DNA from: Sipunculus nudus
Lineage: Eukaryota > Annelida > Sipuncula > Golfingiida > Sipunculidae
Length of the DNA stretch: 64,000 nucleotides
NCBI GenBank assembly: GCA_026874595.1
Contig: CM049314.1
Span: 27,603,729-27,667,728 of the forward strand
Direction: 5' to 3'
In this document: piece after piece, positions 1-12,230 of the stretch
How positions within the stretch are numbered: the stretch's first letter is position 1
Layout of the letters: each line of letters opens with the position of its first letter
Position numbers and translations under genes: made by a program
The notes under the pieces: generated by a model
Told to the model about the DNA's origin: nothing
Database searches by the model: none
Seen by the model: only the letters and a program-made list of their open reading frames with translations

Positions 1-1
1 T

Positions 2-904
2 CTGGTCCTCAGTCACAACAATCTCACCAAACTACAGACTGAGACATTCAATGGATTGATAAACCTGCAGTACCTAGATTTGAGTCATAATCATCTAACA
101 ACTTTCACGACAGACCATTTCATCGTTATCTCAAGATTGATTACACTTCGGCTTTCATATAACAGTATAATGCAGGTTGACGGTATCACCACCTTGCCGG
201 ACTCCCTAGATTGGATTGATTTGACAGCGAACAAGCTGCGTTTTCTCCCAATTTTTAAGTCATGTAAGGCGATCATCACTTTGATGGATAATAATATTTA
301 TTGTGGTTGTTTACATACAAACAGCACTTTTCGTCACTCATACAACTGTAGGATGCAGTTTAAATGTTCTTCACTCACGCATCTTGGGCATGTTATGCCA
401 GACGTGAACATCACTTACAGATATTACGGGTGTAAGAATCTTACTCTGATTGATGCATCCACTGCAAAGGAAAGGGGCCTTCCCCGGCCATCGGACTTGA
501 TTAATTCTTTTGGTTTCTGCAACATTTCCGTGCCACGCCTTGAATTTAATGGCACTCACATTCACTGTTGGGGATTTGCTAATCCGGCTCCTGTTATGAG
601 ATTGTATAAATCCGGGACATTGGAATGGTCCGAGACTCCAACCAGTAATGAGTCTGGTCTCACGCATCTGTCAAGATTGACAAATCATGTAAAAGGTAAA
701 TATACTTGTGTAGCCAGTAATAGAATCACCTTTGAAGAAGTTAGTGTCACAACTACTATCAATGGGGACAATGAATACACAATGACAAAGAATACGAACC
801 AATCTATTAGCAGCAAACGGCTTTCAGTTATTATCATGGGTACTGTGTGTATAATTGGAACAAGTTGTCTGTGTTTACTGTCACTTGCCCATATTTTCAT
901 ATAA
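2..904 (+). CDS. LRR-Ig transmembrane protein, 5' partial (copy 1)
   Basis: The frame is open from base 2 at the window edge to a TAA at 902-904 (300 residues seen), so the true start lies upstream. The apparent start at 56 is an internal TTG. Residues 1 to about 95 hold leucine-rich repeats (LVLSHNNL, LQYLDLSHNHL, LDWIDLTANKL). A cysteine-rich LRR C-terminal cap follows (YCGC and later Cys), then one Ig domain with its Cys pair in HIHCWG and GKYTCVASN. A hydrophobic helix ends the protein (about residues 275-297, SVIIMGTVCIIGTSC) with almost no cytoplasmic tail. Several N-glycosylation sequons (NST, NIT, NIS, NGT) fit an ectodomain. Expected role: cell-surface recognition or adhesion, possibly immune, working through partners because there is no signalling tail. 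The family role is known; the ligand is unknown. Two decayed paralogues lie downstream in the same orientation. Confidence 0.85.
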   Translation: MVLSHNNLTKLQTETFNGLINLQYLDLSHNHLTTFTTDHFIVISRLITLRLSYNSIMQVDGITTLPDSLDWIDLTANKLRFLPIFKSCKAIITLMDNNIYCGCLHTNSTFRHSYNCRMQFKCSSLTHLGHVMPDVNITYRYYGCKNLTLIDASTAKERGLPRPSDLINSFGFCNISVPRLEFNGTHIHCWGFANPAPVMRLYKSGTLEWSETPTSNESGLTHLSRLTNHVKGKYTCVASNRITFEEVSVTTTINGDNEYTMTKNTNQSISSKRLSVIIMGTVCIIGTSCLCLLSLAHIFI

Positions 905-992
905 AGTGATTTTTGAAATCAAAGTTATGCTGGTTTCTGCCTATTATAAGTTATGTATTACACTAACTTCGCTGACAGTCAGCTCAAAGAAT

Positions 993-998
993 AATAAA
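993..998 (+). promoter_or_regulatory. Polyadenylation signal of LRR-Ig copy 1
   Basis: AATAAA lies about 90 bp after the stop codon and is followed by GT-rich sequence (about 1009-1025). This supports a short 3' UTR and copy 1 being an expressed gene. Confidence 0.55.
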
Positions 999-999
999 G

Positions 1000-3540
1000 C
1001 ATGAACCTGGTGTGTTATCTTAGTGTCAGTATTATGTGATTTTATCTAATGAAATCCTTAATCTGCGACCATTCTACATCCATCTTAGGTATGGTGAGTA
1101 ACTTTTATATTTTACATTACGCCTTGACAAACAGGAATACAGTACACAATAATCTTTATGGTATGTTTAACCCAATGAGTGGACATATGTTTATTCCTCT
1201 AAGTTTGCATAAAGGCTTTTTTATTTGCATACGCTCAGACACAAAAGTCAAATGAATAATCAGATTAACTAGATTCGTATGAATGTTCAATTATTTGTAC
1301 TTACTCTCGCGGTGTACATCTTAAACAGCATAATGGTGTTTGATCATAATAAAAAATCAGAATATTCTGGAATACCCACTATTAAAATGGCTAAAACAGG
1401 TTACCTTTCATTTATTCATGCAATGTACAGTAACGTGTTCGCTCTATGTACAGAACTGCCTGTTCACATGACATTAGTAAACAGTAATTACGTATAAAGA
1501 TTTAGCAATGTAAAAGTCAATTAACATCATTGTAATTACTGTGACTAAAGAAAAAACAAGTGCAGACAGACAATGAATTAAGCCCGTGTTATTAGTAAAA
1601 CAGACAGGTCACCTAAACCCTGCGAACTAGATTGCACGCACTGTCGAACAATGGATGGAAATGTGTCTACGCCTTAGGTACTAACTGGTATTAGAGTACA
1701 ATAAAATAGGTAAAATCATTACATTTTGGTGATTAATAAGTTATTTTTATGTTGGGATAACCAATTGGCCTTGCATCTGTAAAATTGCTGTTAAATTATA
1801 GATCCCTAGTTGATACATTGCTTATTATGTGCAAGACCGGATGTTTCCTCCTTCAAATCAGCATTTTGTGAAATAGAGTTTGATTTTAACATGCAGGTTA
1901 ATCCTGAGCCTGAAACTAGTGGACAGAAGGAACAGTCTAAAAATATAATTGCATGAGAGTGTGTCTTTTCGCTTTTAGGACATAACCTAAATGCAGGGTT
2001 GAAATTACCAGAGGAACACGTTTTACGTCAATAATCGTTTAAAGATTAAAATAAGCTGTATAAGTGGGATGGTAGATAATGATACTGTTAAAACTATGCA
2101 GCTGGTGACGTCTTCTGTGATTGCGTTTAGATTGTCATTCAATTGTTTTACGGATGCAGAATTGATATCTTGCCATGTATATATCGATATTTTTTATTTC
2201 CATCCTTTCAAAATAAACGTGTACAAATCTAAAGAGAATAAATAGCACTCGTTCATTCATATTAAGATGCCTGTGTAAAACAGTGTATTTAGTTAGAAGT
2301 CAAAGTTTATGTGTAAGCCGTTTCATAATATAGTTATTTGTTATACATTAGTCAAAAACCGGTTTAACCGGCAACCTAAATGATATTGTTAGTTTCCAAA
2401 CATGATCTTAGCACCATCTTTATGCGGTGTTGACTCCCTAGTTCAAAAGCTTGTACCATACTTTGTGTTCAAGATAAACGGTCAATAAAATGCATCAAAA
2501 ATCCCGTATGAAATATCGGTCTATGAATCCATTTCTGCCAGTAAAATACCGAGTTTTAGAGTTATGTTTAGACACACAAATTGGAAGGGAAACTCCTTTT
2601 AAAGCCTGAAAATTGACAAAGTGATTGGTATGAGTAGTGCCAAGAAATCACGCCTGTGCCCATGCGGAACCGCACTACGCATACGGATAAACGGACATGA
2701 CCTAGTTAAAACGACCAATCGATTTCTCAGACTAGTAATGCGGACCACGTATACGGACTAGGCACTTATGGAAAATTACCTTTACCTGATAACCAGCTCC
2801 ACAAAAAGTCATTGTCAAAGTGAAATCTGCAGTACATCTGTAATTGTGTTTGTTAATAAATAATTGCTTAATTTATTCTAAAAGAATGAGGGTCTCAAAA
2901 TTAGATTTAATACATGGTCAATATGCTAAGCAAAAATTATCGCATTTTTTAATTTAATTTTTGTGGCTCAGACGATACAGGTTGTAAGGAACTTATTTCG
3001 AGATTTCAAGGTAATTTTATTGACCACCCTGGACGTTCAGTTAGAAGTGTCAGCGGCTACGACTTGCGCCTAAAGCGTGATCGCTAAAGCTTAGCGTGAC
3101 TGAAAGTCAACTTTAAAGGTATTTATGAAAGGGAATAGTCTAGTTATTGATGCATGAATATATCTAGGATCAAGGTCAGCTGAGGCTTCTTACCACTTCT
3201 ATTTTTGTAAATATACGTATAGGTTAATTTCTCTTTGCCCATTATATATTCCACGGAATAATACTCTATGGTTATCTTTGTAACATGATCATGATCCTGT
3301 CGTTATTAGGGGACCTTAATTGGTTAGCAAGGTGAAAAATGAATATGCTCTCCCGTCAAATCAGAGCTCTTTATGGATCATAAATTAGTACGTTTAACAT
3401 ATTAGATATAACACCGTTTTGTACCTTAAGAAATGATAGCTTAACTGAGTTTGAGAACTGCGGTATTGATGTGTCTTTCGTCCGGTCTAAATAACATTAG
3501 TGAATGTCGTCTCTCTCTCCCTTTTTTCTCTCTCAGTATG
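1000..3540. other. Intergenic, no recognised gene
   Basis: AT-rich sequence with only short open frames (for example 1049-1255 and 1279-1497) that show no recognisable domain. About 2640-2770 has CpG-bearing repeat-like motifs (GCGGA, ACGCATACGG). A degenerate copy of the TAGCTCAG-type element end may lie near 3060-3110. Confidence 0.4.
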
Positions 3541-3544
3541 ATGT

Positions 3545-3545
3545 G

Positions 3546-3599
<54 letters not shown>

Positions 3600-3617
3600 T
3601 ATGTATATATATATATA
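3545..3617. repeat. (TA)n microsatellite
   Basis: Long alternating TA run, lightly interrupted. Confidence 0.95.
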
Positions 3618-4206
3618 ATTATGCTTAGGTAAAGATAACGAGTTGCGATTTTAGATAGAATAACTAGTTTAAACATGTTATGGGTTAATAATCAAGTTAG
3701 TCTATCTAAAAGGCCTCATTCTTGTCTAATCAGTTGAACCTTGTTTTCAATTACTGTCAGTATGACCTTCTATGATGGAAAAGGACCTGACAGATTCAGG
3801 GGATGTCGAAGGTTTGCATGTTTGCCGGTTCTGGTTCCGCGGGTCACACTCTTTATGCTTTAAGCATAGTACCTGTCAAAGCTGAGGTAGACGTCTCAAT
3901 CTGCTGAGTGACCCATGAAATTTCCAAAAATGTTGTTGACGTAATATATAACGGTACCTGTTTCTGGCCAATAACCAGTCCACAAAATTGCACAACCATC
4001 AATGAATGTATGGTCTACTCTCCCTGTTAAACGAACAGAGACACGAGCTTGTATCTTTTTTTTCTTCAAGTACTACTTGCTTTTTCCAATTCTCAATTCC
4101 CATCTCCCTTTGAATATGGATGTTGGCACAGGTGCCAATTCATGCTTTAGCACTATTGTTAAATCTATGTCACGCGACTGTTGCAGTCCTAACACTCATG
4201 AATAAA

Positions 4207-6973
4207 TCATATTGATGCCATACACATCTTGGTCTCCGACCCGCACAGATTTATGGCAACTTCACATGTTATGACTTCCTTAGGAGTTGGTGTGTTGAAA
4301 CCTGCAGGCAAGTTTTTTTTTAAACAATGCCATCTGGAAATTCCAGATTGCCACAGACCTGTCAACTTTAATAGAGCTAGAGGGTGGGGCAATTCTACCG
4401 GTGACGATGTTAATTATTTCTTCTTGGTGGTCAGAAGGATCAATGCAAACCTGGAGTATGCTTCCGATGTTCCGTCTGTCTTGCTTGCCAGACCTTATTC
4501 TGGCTGGGTTTTCCTCTTTGTGTGTCGATACCTCTGTCTGTTGCTGTCTTTTTGCACATCTGTCACATCAATAAAAACTCTTCAGCAATATGCATGCTAT
4601 GAGCCTAAAGATGTACACCCCTGTGGCTTCAATGTAATACCTTTAGTCAATGTCTGTATTCCATGAAAGTATTCTCAATAAATATGTATGTCCAATCCCA
4701 TTCCTTATGCCATAATGTGGCGCATTAAATGATCCCCTTTAATGGATTTCTGTAGAATGTCTTCAGGATTTTTTTTCCATAGATCAGAGATAGTATAGTC
4801 TATACTGAGCATAATTGTGATGGCTGGCTGCAAAGAAATAAGGCAGCATTTCTTTTACTGCACAGAGGTGCAGAGGCCAACCATTCTCACGCTCTGCCCG
4901 GACAAATGTCATCGTGAGGAGTACCGGCTTGATCAGACAGTCAACCCACAATCTTGATGTCTTATTCTGCTGAGAAAATGGTGCCAGTGAAATTGCAAGG
5001 TCATCACTGCATTGTACTTTGTCAAGAAAAGTGGAAAGCTTCTTTAGTAACAGTACATAGAGCCGTGACATCCTGAGGGAATTTTCCCAAAGAGCATATT
5101 TTGCATCCCACAAAAATTGATTTTAAAACATCATAAAGACCACTGTCGACCAATAAGAATCCTACACAACCGACAAAACTCTCGAGGAGATGCATACTTC
5201 TTAGTATGGGAATAAAATGTAAGAATCTGTCTTGATGGACCCATGTTATGCCAACTTTGACCCGATGACACTGTTGATCATTGGTGAATACGGTGAAAAC
5301 TTGTCCTCCGGCATTTGTATGTTCCTCGGCTTTAGCCATTGCAGGTAACATAGTATCTAAATCGGTTAGATTAATATCAATTAGAGGACAGTATACTGCT
5401 GTAGTAGCTGACTACAAACCTTTGCCCTGTTCCCTTGAGCGTGCTGTATTAAAATTATTGAATACAGCAGTGTTCTCATCAGATGTAACTTTCTTTAGAG
5501 ATTAAAATTCCAGACATAACGCTCGGTGTAGAGAAAACTAGAGAGCCACCTGACGCAATAAAAAATACTACCTTTATATTTATTTTCTAGCATTACTGGT
5601 TTTAGGGGCCATTATATCGCTGAACTGGGCTGTCGTCATCTGCCCATCCAACATTTCCACTGCTTTGGGGCGAAGAAATGTTTCTATTTGTTTTGTCCTA
5701 CCATTTTAGCGCCGTCTTCAGCTGTCCGTAGCATCGCTAGTGCATGCGTGCACACAAGTCCATTTTGTGATGAAATAGTTGCATCAAAGTTTCCGAAACA
5801 ATTTGAATAAGAGCATCATTTTCAGTCCAAAAAAGTTTTATAATAGTGCTGTAGCAGCTTATCCTTTATTACGTAGTACCTCATCGTTTGAACAAGCCAC
5901 AGAGAAGCTATAATTGTTTAATAAGTGACGTTTTACCAAACACGACACCTAAAGCTAATTCAATGAGTGTATGACTGTTGTTTATGACACTATTTACAAT
6001 ATTTCCAATGAGACCAGCAGGAGCACTGTTGTTCTGGTTATTGAATAGTTTAAATACCAAAGACAGTAATGTTTGACTAACACTTAAAGTAATATGCCCG
6101 TATTTTATGTGGTTTTCTCTGGCGCAGTTGTTTTAATTCAGAGATTATGCAGCGTGCTGCTTTCTTTCTCCAGTGCAATGTCTATATCATCTTCATCTTC
6201 ATTTGGCACTAACCGCAATATCCCCGAGACTGCTGCGGAACACTAAGAGGTTAGCACCACCATTGCCATTTAGCACTAGAAAATCTGACTATTCATACAG
6301 TTTGTTTAGAAGGGTCTTGCGACAGCAGGGCCCACCACTAAAGGGCAAGTATAAGTTATACACATCCACCGAATTCAAAATTCTTGACTTATCAGCTCCA
6401 ATGTCAGACAAAGTTAACAGGAAGGCCTCTTCCATTTCCTACGCTGGTGTTGATGTGACAACTTTTGTTGCAGAGCTAACTGCGCGGACTGTCATAAATT
6501 TGTCTCGACATTCCTGAAAGTATATTGCATCACCTGCAAGCTGTTCACTTACTGCACCAATAATACTTCTTTTGAGTTTTAATCAGTTCTCTTAGCACAA
6601 ATATCTAGAATTGGTCTTTTAATGTTCTTTTCTCAGGTCCTAGATCAACAGTTCCACACAGGACAACACCGAGCCAGCGATTTGGAATTTTTTTTATCAA
6701 TATCGGTAATGCATTTTTCACCACACAATAAACAATATTCTCTAAAGTCAAACAGTGTCTGTGTTTCCTACCGACGAGATCGCTTTCCAACGGAATTTCT
6801 TGTGTGTGTGTGTGAACGTGAACCCGCTTTAAATGCCGTCTCAAATGTGATTTTGATGTATTACCTAAAACACAGTTTCGATGACAATACACGTTGGCAT
6901 TTATATCAATGGCTAGCAATTGCTCCAAGAGTTCATGCATGGCAACCATCTTTGTAGACTTTACTGGCTTCAA
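4207..6973 (-). pseudogene. Decayed mobile-element-like gene, uncharacterised family
   Basis: Minus-strand coding remnants run in consistent order through several frames. At 6973-6605 there is a zinc-finger-like segment (CHRNCVLG, SKSHLRRHLKRVH). Around 6030-5720 come GLIGNIVNSV, CSNDEVLR and NFDATISSQNGL. At 5351-5022 are VFTVFTNDQQ, MHLLESFVGCVG and GKFPQDV. At 5113-4784 are DCLIKPVLL, FVRAERENGWPLHL and MLPYFFAASHHNYAQYRLYYL (split over two quotes by length). Further pieces (MRH, ITLKP, PKEVIT) run to 4207. I recognise this motif order as a repetitive uncharacterised ORF family of invertebrate genomes but know no accepted name or reaction for it. Several frameshifts (for example near 5035) and stops show the copy is dead. 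Flanking termini were not identified. Confidence 0.55.
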
Positions 6974-8220
6974 TTACTGAGCAGGTGCGTTGTGGTCCAG
7001 CATTAGTCAGTGTCGCGACCAGTTTTGCCGCATTGGCAGGGCTCAAAGATGCATCGCTCTATTACCCATTCCCCGGAACACATGGATTTGAAGAGACTGG
7101 CTGTTATTAGTGTGACTATTTGCAGTGATTCTTTCTTTTATTTTAAGCAGGAGGTTAAAGGGCCATATCTTTGTTATCACAAAGGACCAACACTGTGCGG
7201 TTAAAGTACTGTACACGGAGGCAGTTTCTTTAAAATAAAGCACTGTTTTATGAAGGGAAGACCTATTGCACACAAACATTCAAATGATAAACAAAACCAG
7301 GATAGGGATTTGCATTGTTTACTATTTGCGTATGCTTGGCAGGGTGAGCCTAGTTCCTTGGGAGACGTTACGCCCGTGGCAGTGATTAATACACTGTAAC
7401 ACAATTTAGTCAAGTGAACGTTTTGTTTTGATCACACTTTAAAAACAACTTATTAGGCATGTTTTTTTTTCAAGATAATGAATATTCGTAGATATACAGA
7501 TATTCCGCCTTTTTGGTGTAATGTAGTAGGACATAATATATTATGTAAATGGTATTCACTGTTATACACTTTTGCTTTATTTATACTCATACAGCGTGGA
7601 TAGCGTCTTCCCGTTACAGCTGGACAGTTCATTCCTGCACGGTTTACTGTCAATGTCTATGGCTGCGTGTGGTGTTTGTTAGACAACAGTGACGTCGTAA
7701 TGCTTGGTCGCCCATCACCTTCAATTGACTGACATCCTCCATCTGTCTGGCTTGTTTTATTATCAGTTCTCAGGTGATGAAAAAGATGTAAAAGCTGTAA
7801 TCTGTTTTATCATATTTTGGGTTATTTGTCGCTTACGAAATCAAAGCAAGGCAAGGCATAATTTATTAGGCAGGCAGTCGGCGGAATATCTCATGCAACC
7901 TTTAATCCCCCCCCCCCCCCCCAAAAAAAAATGACGCTGCTTCATTTCTATGAAAAATTATACCGGAAAAATGCGGACGCGGGTACTGGAACTAGATGTC
8001 AAGTAGGGCGGCTGAGTGATTTCTAAACAGCGTTGACTGAGTGAATTCAACGGCAGTTTGACTTATCATAGACAAAATCAGATCAGAGACCTATCATTAC
8101 AGTAAAAACAACATTTACAATAAAATGTCCCAAAAATAAAATATGCGGATGTGGACAGTCTTATTATATAGTGTTGGATTTTCAATCAATTTTTGGATCT
8201 GATAATAATAGCGTTTTCAG
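6974..8220. other. Intergenic, no recognised gene
   Basis: The minus-strand remnant may extend up to about 7280, but I see no firm motif. A poly-C run occupies 7907-7922. Open frames here are short and unrecognised. Confidence 0.35.
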
Positions 8221-8264
8221 TAGGCCTATGAAGGCCCCTTATTTCCATAATTAAGCATAGGTAA

Positions 8265-8715
8265 ATCTTAAGACCACTTGTCAAACAGCAATGGGTTAAT
8301 CCGACTTGTCATCCTTGATAACCTTGGTATATTTTGACTACTTATATATAAATCATATATGTATAATAAATCATAGGGCAAAATTGAAATATCGGTAATG
8401 GCCATTTAAATTGCATATCATGAATCTTTATCATAAGCATTGTTTAGAATCTGTTTTATTTGCTAATACAAATATCAGGTGATATTTTAGCACTGGCCTA
8501 ATTCTTAAAAAAAAACACATTTGTAGTTACATTGCTACAAATGGAAACAATTCAATGTACCTTACTTAGATACTCTGTTTAGCCATACATTCACTTTCCG
8601 CTTATGATAGGCTCATATGCATAATTGAGCAAATGCAAATTATTGGGTCACTTGTCAAACAGCAATGGCCTAATCGGACCTGTGATCCTTGATAACCTTA
8701 GTATATTTTGACAAC
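8265..8715. repeat. Direct repeat pair, about 375 bp apart
   Basis: The segments near 8270-8345 and 8640-8715 both read CACTTGTCAAACAGCAATG, then ATCCTTGATAACCTT, then GTATATTTTGAC. A diverged tandem duplication or two copies of one dispersed repeat. Confidence 0.65.
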
Positions 8716-9534
8716 ATATACCACATACCATAAAATGGATTTCGGTGTAAGGGCATTTGTTTGGTATAATTGCCCCCTAATTGCGTAATTATGCATATAA
8801 CAAATGCATAACATCTACAAATCAGCATTTTATATAGTCAATAAAAAATTTCAAATATATTTGCTGAAATGTATCAGTACATAAATCCTACAAAAGTCAA
8901 ATATTAGAACAAAACTTTCAGTGTTTCGAAAGTTTTCGGACAAATTTAACATCATTTTACAATCAAGGTCAAGGTCACCATTTTGGTAGAAAAAAATGTG
9001 TTTAAAATTTAAGTGGAACATATTAGGCAATGCTTCAATATTGATTGCGTCCACATAATATCCGAAAAACGAAGGCTACATATGTCTCAGTATAAGTATA
9101 TGGACACATAATAGACACACCAGCTTTCAGGACACCAGATTAAACTACAGCTGAGAAACCTTCCATCGATGCAACTTGGCAGTGTCAAAAACGAAGCAAA
9201 ATGCATAACTATTCTTCATGAACTGATAAAACTGGTCAGGAACATGAAATATACAAGGTTTAAGGACAAAAAAAGGAAATGACAATTTAGAAACGGTTGC
9301 AGACAAACCATTGCAAACATTTGATGATCTAAAATATAGAAAAAAAAATAATATTGGAAAAAAGTTGGTGGCACCAACAGTCTAAAGCAGATGATAAAAC
9401 TGTCCAGGATCAATCAGTTAGGCAACAATTCTAGCTTTTTATGAATTAATTATTGATATACTAAGAATTTTTGTATCACATGTTTAATTATTCCGGGGTG
9501 CAAAAACAGGCTCCATAGCCCAGAAGACAGGTGA

Positions 9535-9640
9535 CCAAATTTAAGGTTTTCAATGGGATTAACCCGGTCACCCTAATCGAAAAAGAGCTTTCTCTATTGG
9601 CAGGTAAATCATATATGGGAGATGGAAGATTTGTGATGAA
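9535..9640. repeat. Fragment of the 28.9-29.6 kb minisatellite family
   Basis: CTATTGGCAGGTAA followed by GATGGAAGATTTGTGATGAA matches the unit near 29267-29310 (CTATTGGCAAGTGAGCAA, GATGGAAGGTTTGTGATGAA). Confidence 0.5.
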
Positions 9641-9765
9641 GCGAGAGACAAGAGACTCCTTACCTTAATGAGGGCTCTATATGAGCTGGAGTTTATATTC
9701 GTAAAAAAATGCGGGCACATGTCTCCTGTGACCATCGCCGTTGACCTCGTGAAACAAGGGTAAAC

Positions 9766-9768
<3 letters not shown>

Positions 9769-9838
<70 letters not shown>

Positions 9839-9850
9839 GAAGAGAGAGAG
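9769..9850. repeat. Compound (TA)n(GA)n(GACA)n microsatellite
   Basis: TA run to about 9806, followed by GA and GACA repeats. Reading frames across it are low-complexity artefacts. Confidence 0.95.
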
Positions 9851-10510
9851 CTCTGATCAGAGATAAAAAAAAAATGAAAAGTAAAATGTCAGGTCCCGTG
9901 AACCCTATGTTGAACATGTCTTACCATGATCATTTACGTCACTATATTATGATTAATAATGATTTTATTTCGCTTGAAATGATTATAAATATTCTTTATT
10001 AAGATAAGGAACATGATCACGTAGGATACAGTATAAGTGCTATATTAGGTGTACGTTATATTGTGATTTTTAACTATGATTTTTTCTGAATGCCTCGTTT
10101 ATTTCGGAAAAATCACCTACGGATTCAAATAAGATGATTGTATTGGCTGCACCAAAAAAGTGCAAAATAACAGTAAAATCTGTTACAGGAGAGTCTTTTC
10201 AAAAACCACTTATCATAAGGAAAACTATATTTAGATAGCAAAAAGGAACTTGCCGAGCAATTTAATTAACAGAAATTTGCCTGTATCAATTTAATGCCGT
10301 GTGTGTACCCTTGTGTTTTTATTAACCACTGCTGGGAAGATAATGGTGATATCCCGGACGCAACCATTTTAACGTAAAGCTAGTTCACAGTTTCTACATA
10401 TAATGCTAATAAACGTTATTTTAATTAAACCTACGTTTTCTTTGTTCGATATTATAAATGAGAATCCTTCAGGCAATTATTTTTATGTTGGTGGTACAAT
10501 ATCAAATTAT

Positions 10511-10700
10511 TAACTCCGCCAAGCTAAGCTGAGAGGGTTATGTTCTTGGCCGTGTATGGTTGTCTGTTTATCTGTGAACACGATAACACAAAAAGTCCTC
10601 AACGGAGTTTGAAAAATTTTGCGAATTCAGCTGTGATACACGGAAGAATTTATTACATTTAGGGGGCGATCCATGCGTAAATATCCCCGGAATGTTGAGT
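10511..10700 (+). repeat. Mobile element head fragment
   Basis: Contains GGGTTATGTTCTTGGCCGTG, CACGATAACACAAAAAGTC and GGGGCGATCCATGC. A related block lies at 13290-13480 (GGGGCTATGTTTTTGCACG, then AGTCAAAAAGTCTTTTACAG, then GATTTTGATGGAATCTTCAGG). It may be the true left part of the element that ends at 12231. Confidence 0.5.
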
Positions 10701-10879
10701 GTTTTATGGGAAGGTCTATTGCATTTTTGTTTACACAGGGACTTAGCAGGTGACGATATGGCCATATTTTGAGTGCGAATAGTGACTTCATAAAGACAAG
10801 CGACTACGTGTATCCGCCAAAATCAGAGAAGGGCGGGTGAAGTAAGGCATGGATTGAGTGGCAAGGGGATATAGAGTTA

Positions 10880-12080
10880 CATGTGTTAAATATTAGAATG
10901 GATCTCTGCCACATAAACATGATTGTAGGTGGCGCAACCTGTTATTTGAAACTATCCAAGATATATACACAAGCAAAATTTCATGTGGAAAAGTCAAACC
11001 ACTGCAGAGATATGAGTGATTTTATCCCACAGCAGACAAACAGATGGACGCTGTGCAAAAATGGCTGCAGGTGGCGCCACCATTTTTGTGTATGTTATAA
11101 AGCTATCCAAGGACTACATTTGTGTAAAAAATTTTCCTGATTGGTTGAATGAGTCCGGAGATATAAGCATGGATGTCTACAGCGTGAATGTAGGTAGCAC
11201 CACCTGTCATAAAATCAAGAAAGCTATGCGGGATGTATAAGCATGCTGAATTTCAGGTAAGTTGGTCAAACCACTGCAGAGATATGAGTGATTTTAACCA
11301 AAGGCAGACAAACAGATGGACGCTGTGCAAAAATGGCTGAAGGTGGCGCCACCATTTTTGTGTATGTTATAAAGCTATCCAAGGGCTACATTTGCTACAT
11401 TTATTTTCCTGATTGGTCAAACGGTTCCCGAGATATATGGGTTTATGTGTGGAGCGTTAACGTGAATGTAGGTGGCGCCACCTGTCATAAAATCAAGAAA
11501 GCTATCTAGGATGTATATGCATGCCGATTTTTAGGTGAATTAGTCAAACCACTGCAGAGATATGAGTGATTTTAACCCCAGGCAGATGAACAAATGGACA
11601 CTGTGCAAACATGGTTGCAGGTGGCGCCACCTTTTGTTGTGTATGTTATAAAGCATTCCCAGGGCTACATTTGTGTAAAAAAATTTTCTGGATCGGTCAA
11701 ACGGTTCCCGAGATATATGGGTTTATGTGTGGAGCGTTAACGTGAATGTTGGTGGCGCCACCTGTCATAAAATCGAGAAAGCTATCTAGGATGTATACGC
11801 ATGCCGAATTTTAGGTGAATTAGTCAAACCACTGCAGAGATATGAGTGATTTTAACCCCAGGCAGATGAACAGAAGGACACTGTGCAAACATGGTTGCAG
11901 GTGGCGCCACCTGTTGTTGTGTATGTTATAAACCTATCCCAGAGCTACATTTGTGTAATTTTTTTTTTCCGGATCCGTCAAACGGTTCCCGATATATATG
12001 CGTTTATGTGTGGAAACAGACGCACAAACGGACGCCGGGCAGAGACGAAAAGTCAGAGGTCAAGGTCACTTGGTTAGGCA
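10880..12080. repeat. Tandem repeat, about 275 bp unit
   Basis: CCACTGCAGAGATATGAGTG recurs at 10999, 11271, 11549 and 11829 (periods 272, 278, 280). Each unit holds two related halves, each centred on the 12 bp palindrome GGTGGCGCCACC. Perfect copies are at 11070, 11342, 11471, 11620, 11751 and 11900; variants are near 10926 and 11189. Confidence 0.9.
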
Positions 12081-12200
12081 CCAGTTCACATGTGACCCGA
12101 TAATTTGTGTAAGTTTCGGAAAAATCTGTCCAGTAGTCTCAGAGGAGTTCTGCGGAAACGAACGTGGCGGCGGCGGCGGCGGAACCCGGTCAAAAACATA

Positions 12201-12230
12201 GTATCCGCAAAACTTCGTTTTGGCGGATAC
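12201..12230. other. Terminal hairpin of the Helitron-like element
   Basis: GTATCCGCAAAAC, loop TTC, GTTTTGGCGGATAC: a 13 bp stem with one unpaired base. A short GGC-repeat tract lies just upstream at about 12166-12181. Confidence 0.75.

Noticed and set aside
4229-4666. 145-codon plus-strand open frame
   Set aside because: It is antisense to the minus-strand mobile-element-like remnant, which has recognisable motifs.
6173-6517. 114-codon plus-strand open frame
   Set aside because: Also antisense to the minus-strand remnant; no domain and an alternative start.
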